Source: Linanthus parryae (lineage: Eukaryota; Streptophyta; Magnoliopsida; Ericales; Polemoniaceae). Taken from it: DNA of 64,000 nucleotides. The stretch is taken from assembly GCA_023055425.1 (NCBI GenBank), contig JALGPY010000004.1:55823718-55887717 (forward strand), written 5' to 3'. Below the pieces are notes generated by a model. It saw nothing but the letters and a program-made list of their open reading frames with translations. It did not search any database and had not been told where the DNA came from. Positions within the stretch are counted from its first letter, which is position 1. Every line of letters starts with the position of its first letter. Shown one piece after another: positions 1-10,990 of this stretch. The position numbers were made by a program, and so were the translations under genes.

Positions 1-497
1 TCAGTGTCCTGGGCTACTCCCCTCATTGCCAATTGGTTTTGAGGTGGAACCCCATGGATTCTTACAAGTTGTAGTAAGAAAATTCATGGTAGTTTAAGCA
101 CAAGCTATCGATGAACTTGTGTTTCATATTTTAATGGTATACTTGCTTGCTGTCTTTCTGAAAGAAGCCGTAAGTAAGTTCAACTCTATTAGGGGGTGAG
201 GTTTCTTCTCTTCCCGGTTTATCAGTTAATGAACAATTATATCTTGGGGGGCGTGAAGCCGTAAGTACACATGATCCAATTTCTTTCAAAATCCTTCAGT
301 AAAAGTAGCATCTGTTAGAACAGATAATATAGTCAGTCCAAAACCACAAATTATATCTCAAGCAGAAGTATGAATGACGGCATAAGTCTAGTTTTAGTTC
401 CTTGTCAATCATAACAGCATGCACAGAAAATATATAAAAAAACGAGGGCACTGGATTTGGAGATGCGAGCGGTCTAAGAATTGTTACTGAGACATCT
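1..497. other. Gene-free stretch, window start
   Basis: No reading frame with recognisable protein similarity, no RNA gene and no clear transposon terminus was found. It is AT-rich intergenic sequence leading into the inverted repeat arm that starts at 498. Confidence 0.5.
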
Positions 498-1107
498 CTC
501 TTTCGTAAAGAGAAAAAAACGGTCGTTTAAGTTTTCTAGTTCTGATTCAAATGGTAGGTACTTTAAACTCTTTCACTAGTCCTTTTCTGTCAACACATCA
601 TGTAACTGGAAATATAGCAAATAGTTTTAAAGACAGTTAGGCTGACAAGGTAAGCAGTCTGAAATATGGATGTTTTGCTCCATCTCTATAAAAAAACTGA
701 ATTGATTGTGAAGAGCCTCCATGGCAAGGAAAAAGTTAAAAGAAATTGAACCCAATTTTATAGATCTCTGAATGGTGCGCATTATTTGTGGCTTGGTTGT
801 CTACATTAGCTTTGACATGTCTTGGCTCCTGAATGTTTCTCTTAGAATTTCAAGTGTGCTTTGAGTGTAGAGTAGGATAAGTTATGTTCTATTCTTACTT
901 CGATTACTTCAATTTTGATTTTAAAGAACAGCAGAGATCAGTGATGGTGTTCAGAAAGTAGAATTAGTTGTTTTCTGTGTGAGTTGTACTTTTTAGTGTT
1001 GTGGGTGGAGTTTGTTCTTCCTTGTGTACAGTATACTAAACACATTCATCATTGTACAAAATATATAGTACACATCACTGCTCACAAGTCATAAAGTGAC
1101 ATTCTTT
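498..1107 (+). repeat. Inverted repeat arm A (610 bp)
   Basis: The stretch is nearly identical, in reverse complement, to 7,375-7,984; by eye the arms differ at only a few percent of sites. It has no coding capacity and no obvious LTR or TIR ends. The partner arm abuts one end of the LINE-derived segment copy at 4,784-7,373, so the arrangement may reflect local inverted duplication rather than two independent insertions. Confidence 0.85.
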
Positions 1108-3090
1108 TAGTTACATTTTTGCATTATTAAGCCTCCCGTTGTGCACATGGTGCGGGTGAGCACACAATGCAGGGTGCGTGAGCTCCCAGAAGCACATGTA
1201 CTTCCTAGGGCAGGCTTGTGTAGCTAGCTTGTTTGTGACACTACACAAAAAGGGAATGACAGATTAGAAGTAACAGAAAGTCAATTATGCCCACCGTTTG
1301 AACCATCTTTGTCTTGACCACCAATATATTGTAAATATGGAGCTCAAATTTAGTTTTTTCAACTGGTGGAGGTGAAGGTGATAATGGTTGGTGTGGTGGT
1401 GTTGAGAGAGATGGAGAAGAAGAAAGGAAAGTATTTTGAGAATGAAAAATTCGATTGTATGAGTTTTATGAGGTCTACTCAACACCTACAAAATACAATC
1501 ACACCTAATCCCACATTGGTGGGATTTCTTGTACTACACGCCATCTTATACCCTCAACCAGGATTCATATTACTGAACACCTTTCTTGTACCCTCACCAT
1601 AAATTTTAATTATGTAATCTTTTGTTGTATATGATTTTAAGATAATCTCGGCTCGGATGTACATATACTCATGTTGGTATATGTGCTGCTTCCGCGGCTT
1701 TCCTGCAGCGGCATTGCTTATTTATCTCTGTTGTGCTATTTGTGTTTGTGCGGTATTTGTGATTTTGCTTTATGTTTCATGACCTATCATGACTTTTTTT
1801 GCAGTCAAGAGAAAAGGAAGAAGTTGCGGATGGGAATTAGCTGATCTTGACCATGATCTGCTGACGTTGATCATCTTTATTCTGGAAAAATCATTCAAAC
1901 GGGCAGCTGACTTAGCAAAAATGATCATTGTGTACGTCGGCATTCTAGATTATTGATCTAATAGGAGTTCTAATCTAGGGCAGAACATTTTCTTTGAAGG
2001 ACTCAAGTAATGCTGCTCAGTAGTTAAACTCAAAAGTATGGTCATTTGAAGCCAAGTTTCTATCATTGGGCTGCAACCTGGAAAGCCAAGTTTCCATGAT
2101 TTCATCAATGGCTTTAAGCAAGAAAAATGAGTTTAGTTCAATCACTCATAATCGTACTGGGATTACAAACCGTCACCTTTTTAAACTTTCTCTACCTCCC
2201 ATGAATTGCCGCTTCACAATCGACGACGGTCGAGTTCACCTCGGAAGCCTGCTTTAGTAAGAAAACTGAGTGATTGAAACTCGGCTATCCTACCCGGATC
2301 TGTGTGTGATGAAAAGTTGGCTTCAAAACAACCATGTTTGGGTGTTTAATCCCTAGCAGCACTACTTGGGTAATTTGGGACAATTTTTGTTTTATTTGAG
2401 CGGAAATATATAGTACTGCTTTAAACAGTTGAAAAACGATAGTATAAGCAACTATTTGCAAGCAACCAGAAGACAGATGTGCCATGTGTTCCAGCTTCTT
2501 GCTTTACCGTTTTCAAGGGGAAATAGTCAACTACGAGCAGTAGATCAAGCTCTGACCTTGTGAGATTATTCATAAAGCGGTGCAGCATACTGTACTTACT
2601 TTGTCTCCGTTTCATCTTTACATGTGTACTCGTTAACCGTTGGTTTGCAAGAGGTCAGGTTGTGTCTTATACTGCTCCCACTTGAGTTCAAAACACAAGT
2701 GATGAGTCGGTTAAGAAAGAAGTTGAGAAGGAATTGGCTGTTGTATGAGAGCATGGAACAAAATGAAGAAGCTATTGAAAGGGTTCATGTTGGGAGGGAG
2801 GGAGGTTCTTTCAGATTTCATATTTTGGGATTTTCTAGACATTGTATAAATATCTGTGGACACCCTTAGTTACAAGATTTCGTCTTGATATTGAGTTGAC
2901 TGCATTTGATCTTCTTGTAGAGTAGTAGATTTTGTACTGATGTGGGCTAGGCTCAATAGGATCTTCCTGGCTTAAAGATACAATTCTCTGTCATTGAAGT
3001 TTGAGAGCTCATTGAATCATCATACCTTTATTCCAATAGCTGTCTGTTTTTATCTTTATCACTCTGATAAGTTAGGGACTTCTCTTGTTT
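1108..3090. other. Gene-free stretch
   Basis: Only short chance reading frames are present, with no protein similarity I recognise. A small inverted pair around an 'atcactca' core occurs near 2,130-2,280. I see no transposon ends or RNA gene. Confidence 0.45.
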
Positions 3091-3600
3091 CCCACCTATT
3101 AACTGGTGAAGGTTATTCCTCTTGGAGTTGTGCCATTAGTGCAGCCCTAAATCCCAAGAACAAACTTATCCGTTTTAGCATCTCCCGCCCACCTTCAAGT
3201 GTCCACTTTTGGTGATAATGCACTTATATTTGTGCTACCGAGGTTATTCCTCTTGGAGTAGTGATATAAATACAAACTCGTACAAACTGAAATATAAACT
3301 TCGGTAGCACAAACTTCGGGAGATGCTAAAATATAAACTTATCCGAAATACAAGGGTGTCGGGTGTCATTTTGCCTAAACATAGGGGTGCAAAGTGGATT
3401 TTACCTTTTTTTCTATACATTTTGTATTCAAAACTACTCCAAGAGGAATAACCTCGGTAGCACAAACGGATAAGGGTAAAATATAAACTTATCCGATTTA
3501 GCATCTCCCTCTTGAAGGTGGGCGGGAGATGCACTTATATTTTACCCTTTTGGGCGGTTCTTGATGCGTGTACTGGAGTTTAACCTCGGTAGCACAGTTG
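3090..3600. repeat. Foldback-rich cluster of short repeats
   Basis: The motif AGGTTATTCCTCTTGGAGT occurs in direct orientation at about 3,112 and 3,240 and inverted near 3,437. GCTACCGAG/CTCGGTAGC and the 'atctcccgccc' motif also recur in both orientations. One compact hairpin runs from about 3,474 to 3,546, with GGGTAAAATATAA facing TTATATTTTACCC. The pattern looks like overlapping ends of small TIR elements, but no clean TSD could be assigned. Confidence 0.5.
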
Positions 3601-3866
3601 TGACAGAGGATTGGGGGGGGGGGGGGGGTGTTGTGGTGATGGCGGCTAGGGTCAGAGAGAGAACGAGAGAAGGAAGAATGGGAGGAAAAGGAGAAGAAGG
3701 ATGATTTGTAGTATGTACCTTTCTAAAAATTTGAGGGTAAACTGGTCTTTTCATGGCGCCATTTGTGTTCCGTCAGTTACAAGGGTGGTAAAGTGTATTG
3801 TCCGAAACACAGGGGTGTCGGTTTCATTTCATCTAAACATAGGTGTGCAAAGTGGATTTTACCCAT
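3345..3866. repeat. Pair of MULE-terminus-like direct repeats
   Basis: Two similar blocks of about 60-80 bp end near 3,404 and 3,866 in the same orientation; read on the minus strand each begins (G)GGTAAAATCCACTTTGCAC. The wording resembles the TIR of the Mutator-like element starting at 43,003 (GGGTAATTT...GTGCCC). I infer remnants of related termini; no matching opposite end was found. A 16-base G run lies between them at 3,613-3,628. Confidence 0.35.
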
Positions 3867-4783
3867 AGAAAAATGATAATATACATATGCATAAAAAAAA
3901 AATTGAAAAGTTTTGTAATACGTGCTAATGCTAATATTGGTTACAAGCGTAAGTTGTTAGTGATATAAATTGAAAAGATACAAGTGCATTCTGTAGCTCG
4001 TCTTCATCAAGGCATTTACGTTACACATATAGTAGTAACATAATTTCCCTGGTTCAACGTTTCCAAATACTCGACATGCATCAAGCATATCAATACGTGC
4101 CTAACTAGCACTCCTAAATTATTCATGTAGCCACTCAATGCAAAGAAAACATCAATCTGTTCCTAAACCTGGCCACTTAAGGCATCAAGCACGTCAATAT
4201 GTTCCTAAATAGCAAACAAATTATTCTGCATCCACCTCTTCAAGCGAGAAAAGCACAAAACTGAGCTATGACATAAGCCATCTCTGATCCATCATGCCTT
4301 TCTTTAGGCCAGAAGGCATGCTTTGCCTTCACTTCTGTTTTCATGTGCACTTCCGGTTAACCATAATTGTATGTAGTATCTAACAGTGTTGTGACTCTAA
4401 CAATTAGCCAGCAAGTCAGATATTCAAGAAAACTGCTATACAAGTAAGGAAGTTATAGCGCAAATAAGAACACAGAACTTCAAATAGATCAAAGAGTCCA
4501 GTACAAAGAAAGACCGGAGCTAACAAGTCTAAGGACAAACATCATCAAACAACAAACCCAAAAGACACTCGAGAAGAGCTAGAGACTAGAAGCAAAATTA
4601 GTGCCCCAGACTACATGACACTTCAAGCCTTCAAATGAGCTTCTTCCACCATAGAACGCAGAGCCTTAATATGATAAACCAAAACGAAGCGCCATAATAA
4701 GACGCCTAATTTTAACAACGATCAGTTCGTCCCTGAAAGATGCGTGCTCACATCCCTGAAAAATACAGAAAGGTAATAAATAG
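3867..4783. other. Gene-free stretch
   Basis: AT-rich sequence without a convincing reading frame, RNA gene or transposon end. It borders the LINE-derived duplicated segment beginning at 4,784. Confidence 0.45.
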
Positions 4784-5231
4784 TCTGTATAGATATGTAA
4801 ACTAGTAAATGGCAAGTAAATAAGCATGAGAGAGCACATAAAAAATAGCCAAAAGCTCAACTTGCACGCGGCGGGCTGCAAAGCATCTGATACAAGCGCC
4901 ATAAAAAATAATAGTGCCAGTGTTCATGTGACCCATTGCACGAGGCGAAGATCCTTTTAAAGTGAAGCACGGAATAAGATCCGTGGAGGGAGATGCAGCA
5001 GCAAGGGTGATAAAAGAATTCCTGTGGGTGACTAAAATTCCTCGATGCAGATGGAGCTAAGAGGTAGAACTTTCCTTAGATTCCAGTGTGAGTTTTCAAA
5101 GACATTGTTTCTCTCCTTCCATATATATTATAGCCTATATAGTCGAGAAGATCTGAGCGGAAGAAGACTGAGACATACTGCAGCTTTTTAACCATTCGAA
5201 GAAGGAGCTTTAAAATTTGTAGTTTGAAGAG

Positions 5232-5377
5232 TCAAGGATGAAGCAAACCAGACTCTAGCAATATCAAGCAATCCAAGAAGAGGTGCTTAACAGTCTCAGC
5301 CGAAGAGTGGCAGATTGAGCATATCTTTGAGAGATGGTGCGCAAAAGGGGAGAATCGACTGGAAGCACATTCCGAAG
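5232..5377 (-). pseudogene. zf-RVT fragment of LINE ORF2 (copy 1)
   Basis: The minus-strand frame contains a Cys-x2-Cys...His-x4-Cys pattern within SKICSICHSSAETVKHLF, the zinc-binding motif (zf-RVT) that follows the reverse transcriptase domain in plant L1-type elements. The frame runs into the neighbouring MITE at 5,378 and breaks downstream. No reverse transcriptase core is present here. The family assignment rests on the motif; the remnant has no function. Confidence 0.65.
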
Positions 5378-5953
5378 CATAGTTGTCAAATCGAGATTCA
5401 GAGAGTGAGTCGAAATTCAACTTCACTGAATCGTGAATCGAATCACAAATCGTATCTCTATAAGCATAAATAATAGCACATTCCATAAAACTATAACATG
5501 TGTGAACAGTATATTCATATTTCAACATAAGCAAGCCCAAGTATTTAACTAACTCGCAGCTAATACGACCTATTATGAGTCGTACCCTCCTAAAAGATAA
5601 GAATAATGAAGATATAGGAGTGTACGTGAAGCAAGGAACTACAAGATAACAATAGAATGGTAACTAACGTGAAGCTATTAGTCGTGGACTTAAGAACAAT
5701 GTACTAGCAAACAAACATATTTGCTAAACAGACAAAAAGAGGCAAGTATTGTGTTTAGAACTGTTACTAACTCAATAAGGAACGTATCACTCGGTCTGAA
5801 TCGCAAATAAAACGTAAGATGAGTGTCTTGAATCGGGATTCGGATAAAATTTTGGTCCATTTAAGATTCACCCTCCGATTCGCATCGTTTCATGGGTGAA
5901 CCGAATCTAATCGTAGGATCCGAATCGTGAATCATAGGATTCTGACAACTATG
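5378..5953. mobile_element. hAT-like MITE inside LINE copy 1
   Basis: The ends are inverted: CATAGTTGTCAAATCG at 5,378 faces CATAGTTGTCAGAATC (reverse strand) ending at 5,953. Flanking 8-bp sequences TTCCGAAG (5,370-5,377) and TTCCGGAG (5,954-5,961) match at 7 of 8 positions, as expected for an aged hAT target duplication. The interior is rich in GATTC/GAATC words and has no transposase. The orthologous insertion is at 18,502-19,083. Confidence 0.75.
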
Positions 5954-6792
5954 TTCCGGAGGCATTTCCACAAGAATAATTTAGGAACTTCAAGAATGTG
6001 ATATTTTAAGCCATCATTAAGATAGCCCCCTGCTAACTGAGAAGTGAATGGCCAATAAAGGGCATCATCATCCACAGACGAATTTAGAGGAATTTTCAGA
6101 TTTGATTCACTAACCAAGGAAGAAACAGATCATCAAGCAGGGATTGATTCCAAACTGGAGGAGTTTGGCACAAAAGGCTATTGACTGATGTCTTTTCCCT
6201 AGTTGCACCTGGTGTGAGTTCTTTTACCACACAATCATCTTGAACCCAATTATCAAACTTCTTAAATGTCTGACCTTCATGGTTTCAGAACACAAACAAA
6301 CCAAGACCTAGTAGATGGTTCAGAGTTTATAGTAGATGGTTCAGAGTTTATATTTTTCTGGTATTTCAAACCCAGACACCAAGTCGTTGAAAACAAATTT
6401 CATGGCGAACAAATATATAGCTTACAGATTCCAAGTAGACAAATACACAGAATTCATGGGATCTCAATATAGCAAGACTCAAAATATTGAAAAAAAGATA
6501 AGAAATTTGACAACAATGCAGTAAATCAGGCGAAAAATCAGTGGATCATCAAGCAATGAAAACAGAGATTGAGAACAGAATCAGACTACCAGGAGAGTTA
6601 TAATACTAACGCTTCCCTCTACCCCTCTATATAACTGACTTTTCTAAGAACGGCTGTGAGGGTTGTGTGAGAATGATATCACGAGGTATGTAATTTTTAT
6701 ATCTAATGTTTGTAGTTTTCATAATTGATTACGGGCATACTGGTCATTTCCACACTCAGCTTATTTCCCTGCCAATTCAGGGTGGTATGTGG

Positions 6793-7332
6793 TCTTATGC
6801 TAAATTGGTGGGAGGAAAATTATAGGGATATGATATCCTCTCCCATGTCCCCTCACCCAAACACCGGAAATAATTGTGAGAGGATATCATTGCACCATCA
6901 TATCTTCTACCCAAATAAGGTTCAAGTATACATAACACGTCTATTTCATTATTTATTTTATTTATATATGTAACGTAGGCGGGCCAGGTTGGGATTAACT
7001 TGGCCAGAATGACAAGAACCAAAACCCAGCCCATAAGTTAGACCAAGCCGGTGACGGGCTGAAATTTTCAAGACCCGACAACTACTAAAGTTTGGCTAGG
7101 TTGTCTTCCTAAAAAAAGGTTCGGCTAGGTTGGGCTGGGTTATGTTATGCATATAATCTGGAAGGACCCAAAGCCCGTCTCCAGGGCCATTTATCATCTA
7201 GAGATTGAACGGATTCTGCGAAGAGCAGTTCGAGTTCCTTCTGCAACTAGATAGGAAAAAGAGGTAAAGGGATGGATCTAACAGGGAAACTGGGATCAGC
7301 AGAAGTGTGTAGAAGGAAGACGAAGCCTGTAG
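6793..7332. other. 540-bp stretch unique to copy 1
   Basis: Copy 2 reads directly from the sequence before 6,793 to that after 7,332 (in reverse complement, near 17,215). This is therefore either an insertion in copy 1 or a deletion in copy 2. It contains facing GATATCCTCTC and GAGAGGATATC words (6,831-6,890). I see no protein similarity and no convincing target duplication. Confidence 0.6.
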
Positions 7333-7374
7333 CACATGCTTAATACACGTTATGCCTTGGAATGAAAGACAATG

Positions 7375-7984
7375 AAAGAATGTCACTTTATGACTTGTGA
7401 GCAGTGATGTGTACTATATATTTTGTACAATGGTTAATGTGTTTAGTATACTATACACAAGGAAGAACAAACTCCACCCACAACACTAAAAAGTACAACT
7501 CACACAGAAAACAACTAATTCTACTTTCTGAACACCATCATTGATCTCTGCTGTTCTTTAAAATCAAAATTGAAGTAATCGAAGTAAGAATAGAACATAA
7601 CTTATCCTACTCTACACTCAAAGCACACTTGAAATTCTAAGAGAAACATTCAGGAGCCAAGACATGTCAAAGCTAATGTAGACAACCAAGCCACAAATAA
7701 TGCGCACCATTCAGAGATCTATAAAATTGGGTTAAATTTCTTTTAACTTTTTCCTTGCCATGGAGGCTCTTCACAATCAATTCAGTTTTTTTATAGAGAT
7801 GGAGCAAAACATCCATATTTCAGACTGCTTACCTTGTCAGCCTAACTGTCTTTAAAACTATTAGCTATATTTCCAGTTACATGATGTGTTGACAGAAAAG
7901 GACTAGTGAAAGAGTTTAAAGTACCTACCATTTGAATCAGAACTAGAAAACTTAAACGACCGTTTTTTTCTCTTTACGAAAGAG
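7375..7984 (-). repeat. Inverted repeat arm B (610 bp)
   Basis: Reverse complement of 498-1,107. It starts within a couple of bases of the end of LINE-segment copy 1. Its far end overlaps a 33-bp direct repeat (7,908-7,940 and 7,978-8,010), which suggests local slippage or repair at the boundary. Confidence 0.85.
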
Positions 7985-8010
7985 TTTAAAGTACCTACCA
8001 TTTGAATCAG
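7908..8010 (+). repeat. 33-bp direct repeat pair at end of arm B
   Basis: The sequence starting GAAAGAGTTTAAAGTACC occurs at 7,908-7,940 and again at 7,978-8,010. Arm A carries only one copy, so the second arose after the inverted duplication. It sits exactly at the arm's breakpoint. Confidence 0.8.
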
Positions 8011-9560
8011 GAGAATGATCCATTTCACAAACTCTTTGCACTGACAAAGTACACCCTTCATTTGTGTAAAACTAAGGCCTCGATCCTCTGCTGCTTAGAA
8101 GAGTATCTGCAAAAAATGGAAGTAAGGAGGAGGTGCAAATGGGTCCCTAATGTTCCTGCATCTTCTTACCTCTACACTTTGCCCCCTTTGTCTATCTCAT
8201 GAAATTCCTTCACCTCCCATTGCTCAACATACAGAATCAGATACACATTACCGAAAATTTAAAAGCATAGGTTTATTTTTCTGTAAATTCTGCCTATACC
8301 TTACTCTTTGATGATCTCCTTTCACCAAATCTCTCATCTTCATTCATAGGTTTTAATCAAGCTTCAGTTTCCTTCCCACAATTTTTTTTTTTTTTTGGAA
8401 ATACCCCTTTCCTCATTAGCTTAAACTTCTCCTTTGGCATGCAATGAGCTAATTTGTAGAACAATGCATCATTTCTAATATAATCTGTCCTGTTTGCTCA
8501 TCTCATGATAAATGTCCAGTTGTTTCTCCTCTGTGAGCATGCAAAGTGGTTATGCGAAGTGTCCTCAGCTCAGATTGCACACCAGCAGGGATCCATCTTT
8601 GAATGGATAAATAGTTTGATACTTAAACCGAAAAACAATTTATTTCATTATATTTGTGGGTAGCAGCTACTTTATGGATCATCTTGACTTCTAGGAACAG
8701 GCTCACGGTTAGGATATAGACAAGTGCTTTCTCAGTTCAACTTGTACAAACTGAAATATTTGATTTCACTAGATTTTAAGGAGGTTACAGAACGTGGATA
8801 ATGCAATGTAGAGATCCCAACTTCTTAGACCCTTCTCATTTCTAGAACTTTCTTAACCACTAATTTCCTTCTACAAGCCTAAATTATTACCTGGGAAGAG
8901 AAAATCTAGAGCTCTTAACTTTAACATTTAAGATGTGCCCATTTTAACTCTGCAGAGCTACTTTTCTCCATCTACTTCCAGGAAACGTGCCCTGGGTTAC
9001 AAGCTAACATCAAGCCTTTCCTATGCAGAGTAGATAGGAAGGGACTTTGGTGAGAAATAATTCAACAAAGAGGATCAAATACTGCTTTGTTCACAAGCAA
9101 TATGTTACAGTAACAAGTGAATTAAAGGGAGACCAAATATAAAATAACTCCCTTAAAGGAGATCTATGAAAACACCTAAACAAGTAGTAAAATTTTTGCT
9201 TCAATAACACCTACAACTACAGGTAATCAAAGAAATAGAGAGCAGTCTAATACTATCTGATACAAGGAATCAAAAAAATTAAACATACTACTAAGCCGAA
9301 AAACAACTGGATAATAGCCAATCAGCACACGAATAATATAATTTTACATAATAGAACAGTTTCAGCCATTAGAGAGGCACTGGCTTTGTTGCAACAATCT
9401 CAACTGTTGTTTCCCAGTCATAATCTACAAGAACCAATTTATCTAACTGGTAAAATTTGGTGAAAATAGAACCAATTAATTAAGGAGCTAAAATATAATC
9501 ATTTTTATGAAACTCTAAAGTACTCACGGTTGGTCATGTGCTCCAGTTTTTTCCTTTTGA
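8011..9560. other. Gene-free stretch
   Basis: AT-rich sequence with short chance reading frames only. The part nearest 9,560 lies 3' of the receptor-kinase pseudogene on the minus strand and may include its former 3' untranslated region. I see no transposon ends or RNA genes. Confidence 0.4.
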
Positions 9561-9577
9561 GCCAGGACGCCTCCTTT

Positions 9578-10030
9578 TCACGGGTTAAAGTTGTCTGTCC
9601 ACATCTTTTTCACCTCCTTCAGCTGCTTCACCACCTCAAGCATATCAGGAAACTTCGATGGATCATCAGCTGTGCAAATCCTAGCAATTGCAAGAACACT
9701 GAACATTTCAGTCTTCCATGCCTCTGAAGTAGCAATACACAGGTCACGTGCTTCGTCTTCCATTCTACTTGCTACCATCAACCTCACCCATCCAACAAGA
9801 TTGCCGCCTTCTTCCTCAGTCTGTCCAGTTGGCGCTCTCTCCGTTACTACCTCAAGCATCACCACTCCTAAGCTATAGATATCTCCCTTGGTAGTTGCCT
9901 CATAGGTTTGAGTATACTCGGGAGGTATGTAGCCAACATTACCAGCAGTCAATGTACTAACATGGCTGTCACACACCCTTGGTAGTTGCCTCATAGGTTT
10001 GAGCATACTCGAAGCAGGTTGATCTGACAT
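9578..10030 (-). pseudogene. Kinase C-lobe fragment
   Basis: A 150-codon open stretch carries the activation-segment end (DSHVSTLTAGNVGYIPPEY), the subdomain IX aspartate (GDIYSLGVV) and the subdomain XI region (ARICTADDPSKFPDML), ending shortly after the kinase fold. A standard LRR-RLK would have R in place of K in the subdomain XI motif. Its first 20 or so codons come from a short duplication: the word CTTGGTAGTTGCCTCATAGG occurs at about 9,888 and again at about 9,980. It lacks subdomains V to VII. Confidence 0.8.
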
Positions 10031-10039
10031 GTTCCTTAA

Positions 10040-10720
10040 CTCACATCAAGGCTTCCATGTATTCATTTTCATCGGCAGAGTAGCAATACCCAAACATTGG
10101 AACCAAGTTTCCATGCGTAACCTTTCACAATGTTTCAATCTCAGCAAAAAACTGGCGGTTACCTTGCGTATCTCCTCCATCGAGCCTTTTAATAGCAACG
10201 GTTTTACCTTGTTGGAGTGAAGCTCGATAAACAGTGCCAAACCCACCTTCACCTATTATGTGAGTCTCGCTAAAATTTTTTGTGGAAGACAGGATGTCTG
10301 CAGGTTCTATTCTCATAGGACACTGCTCAAAGTTAGCGATGTCGATGGTCGGGGCTCTAGGGGTTTCTTCCTCTGTTGAAGTCGGTCACTGGAGTCTGGC
10401 TCGATACCCATAATATCATCATATTACGGGTAGCGGGCCAGACTCCACTGACATACTTCAACGGAGGAAGAAACCCATAGAGCCCCCGAGCATCGACATC
10501 GCTAACTTTGAGCAGTGCCCTATGAGAACAGACCCTGCAAATATCCTGTCGTCCACAAACACAAGGTAAAACCGTTGCAATTAAAAGGCTCAATGAAGGA
10601 GATACGCAAGGTAACCGCCAGTTTTTTGCTGAGATTGAAACATTGGGAAAGGTTACGCATGAGAACTTGGTTCCACTGTTTGGGTATTGCTACTCTGCCG
10701 ATGAAAGGTTCCTAGTACCA
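10040..10720. repeat. Foldback: inverted duplication of the kinase N-lobe
   Basis: The arms 10,040-10,410 (minus-sense coding) and about 10,425-10,720 (plus-sense coding) are inverted copies meeting near 10,415. The plus arm lacks the glycine-loop stretch (NFSETHIIGEGG...), running straight from ILSSTN to GKTVAIKRL. A transcript across this locus would form a hairpin of roughly 280 bp with mismatches. Confidence 0.85.
10046..10316 (-). pseudogene. Kinase N-lobe fragment
   Basis: The minus-strand frame encodes a juxtamembrane tail and the ATP-binding loop: DILSSTKNFSETHIIGEGG, then the VAIKRL lysine, then NRQFFAEIETLGKVTHGNLV. This is standard for plant RLK/Pelle kinases. The frame ends in a duplicated C-lobe piece and a stop. 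The same segment recurs inverted at about 10,430-10,720. Confidence 0.8.
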
Positions 10721-10990
10721 TTGACCATGGTGGCCAATGGTACTAGGTATATTTCCTTCAAAGAGATTACCATCCAGCTGTAGTGTCTCAAGTGATAAGG
10801 TATGGGCTACATTCACAGAAATCTGACCTTCAAGCAAATTGTTGGTGATAGATCCTTATAAGTGTCTTTGAATCCCATAGCTGATGAGGAATGCTGCCGT
10901 TGAATCTATTTTTTCAAAGTTCCAAACTAACCAATGGAACACCCAAGTAAACAGGTAGTCCACCAACCAGCTCACCCAAGAAAACACGCT

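Larger units (their letters stand above)
4784..7373 (-). repeat. LINE-derived segment, copy 1 of an inverted duplication
   Basis: Read on the minus strand, this matches the interrupted copy at 17,172-19,478 plus 42,843-43,002 plus 62,412-62,472. Translated remnants include a zf-RVT-like stretch (CSICHSSAETVKHLFLDC, about 5,255-5,320), which is typical of the 3' part of plant non-LTR retrotransposon ORF2. A degraded RNase-H-like tail lies near 4,860-4,960. Stops and frameshifts are frequent, so it is a dead remnant. Both copies share a hAT-type insertion at the same site, which shows that they descend from one already-interrupted LINE. Confidence 0.75.
9578..10990 (-). pseudogene. LRR receptor-like kinase pseudogene (EMS1-like), rearranged
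   Basis: On the minus strand the order is LRR remnants (10,990-10,741, with NRFNGSIPHQLWDSKTL-like LRR wording), an inverted duplicate of the kinase N-lobe, the N-lobe itself and the C-lobe. The N-lobe (10,316-10,046) has the glycine loop IGEGGFGTVYRAS and the VAIKRL lysine. The C-lobe (10,030-9,578) has AGNVGYIPPEY, GDIYSLGVVMLEVVT and a normal-looking C-terminus. The HRD catalytic loop and DFG motif are missing: the middle of the domain is deleted and replaced by a duplicated 36-bp piece. The wording resembles the EMS1/EXS group of LRR-RLKs, which act as plasma-membrane receptors. This copy cannot encode an active kinase. Confidence 0.8.

Noticed and set aside
9578..10316. Functional receptor kinase gene with introns
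   Set aside because: The HRD and DFG motifs are absent, the middle is replaced by a duplicated fragment with a stop, and an inverted copy separates the LRR and kinase parts.
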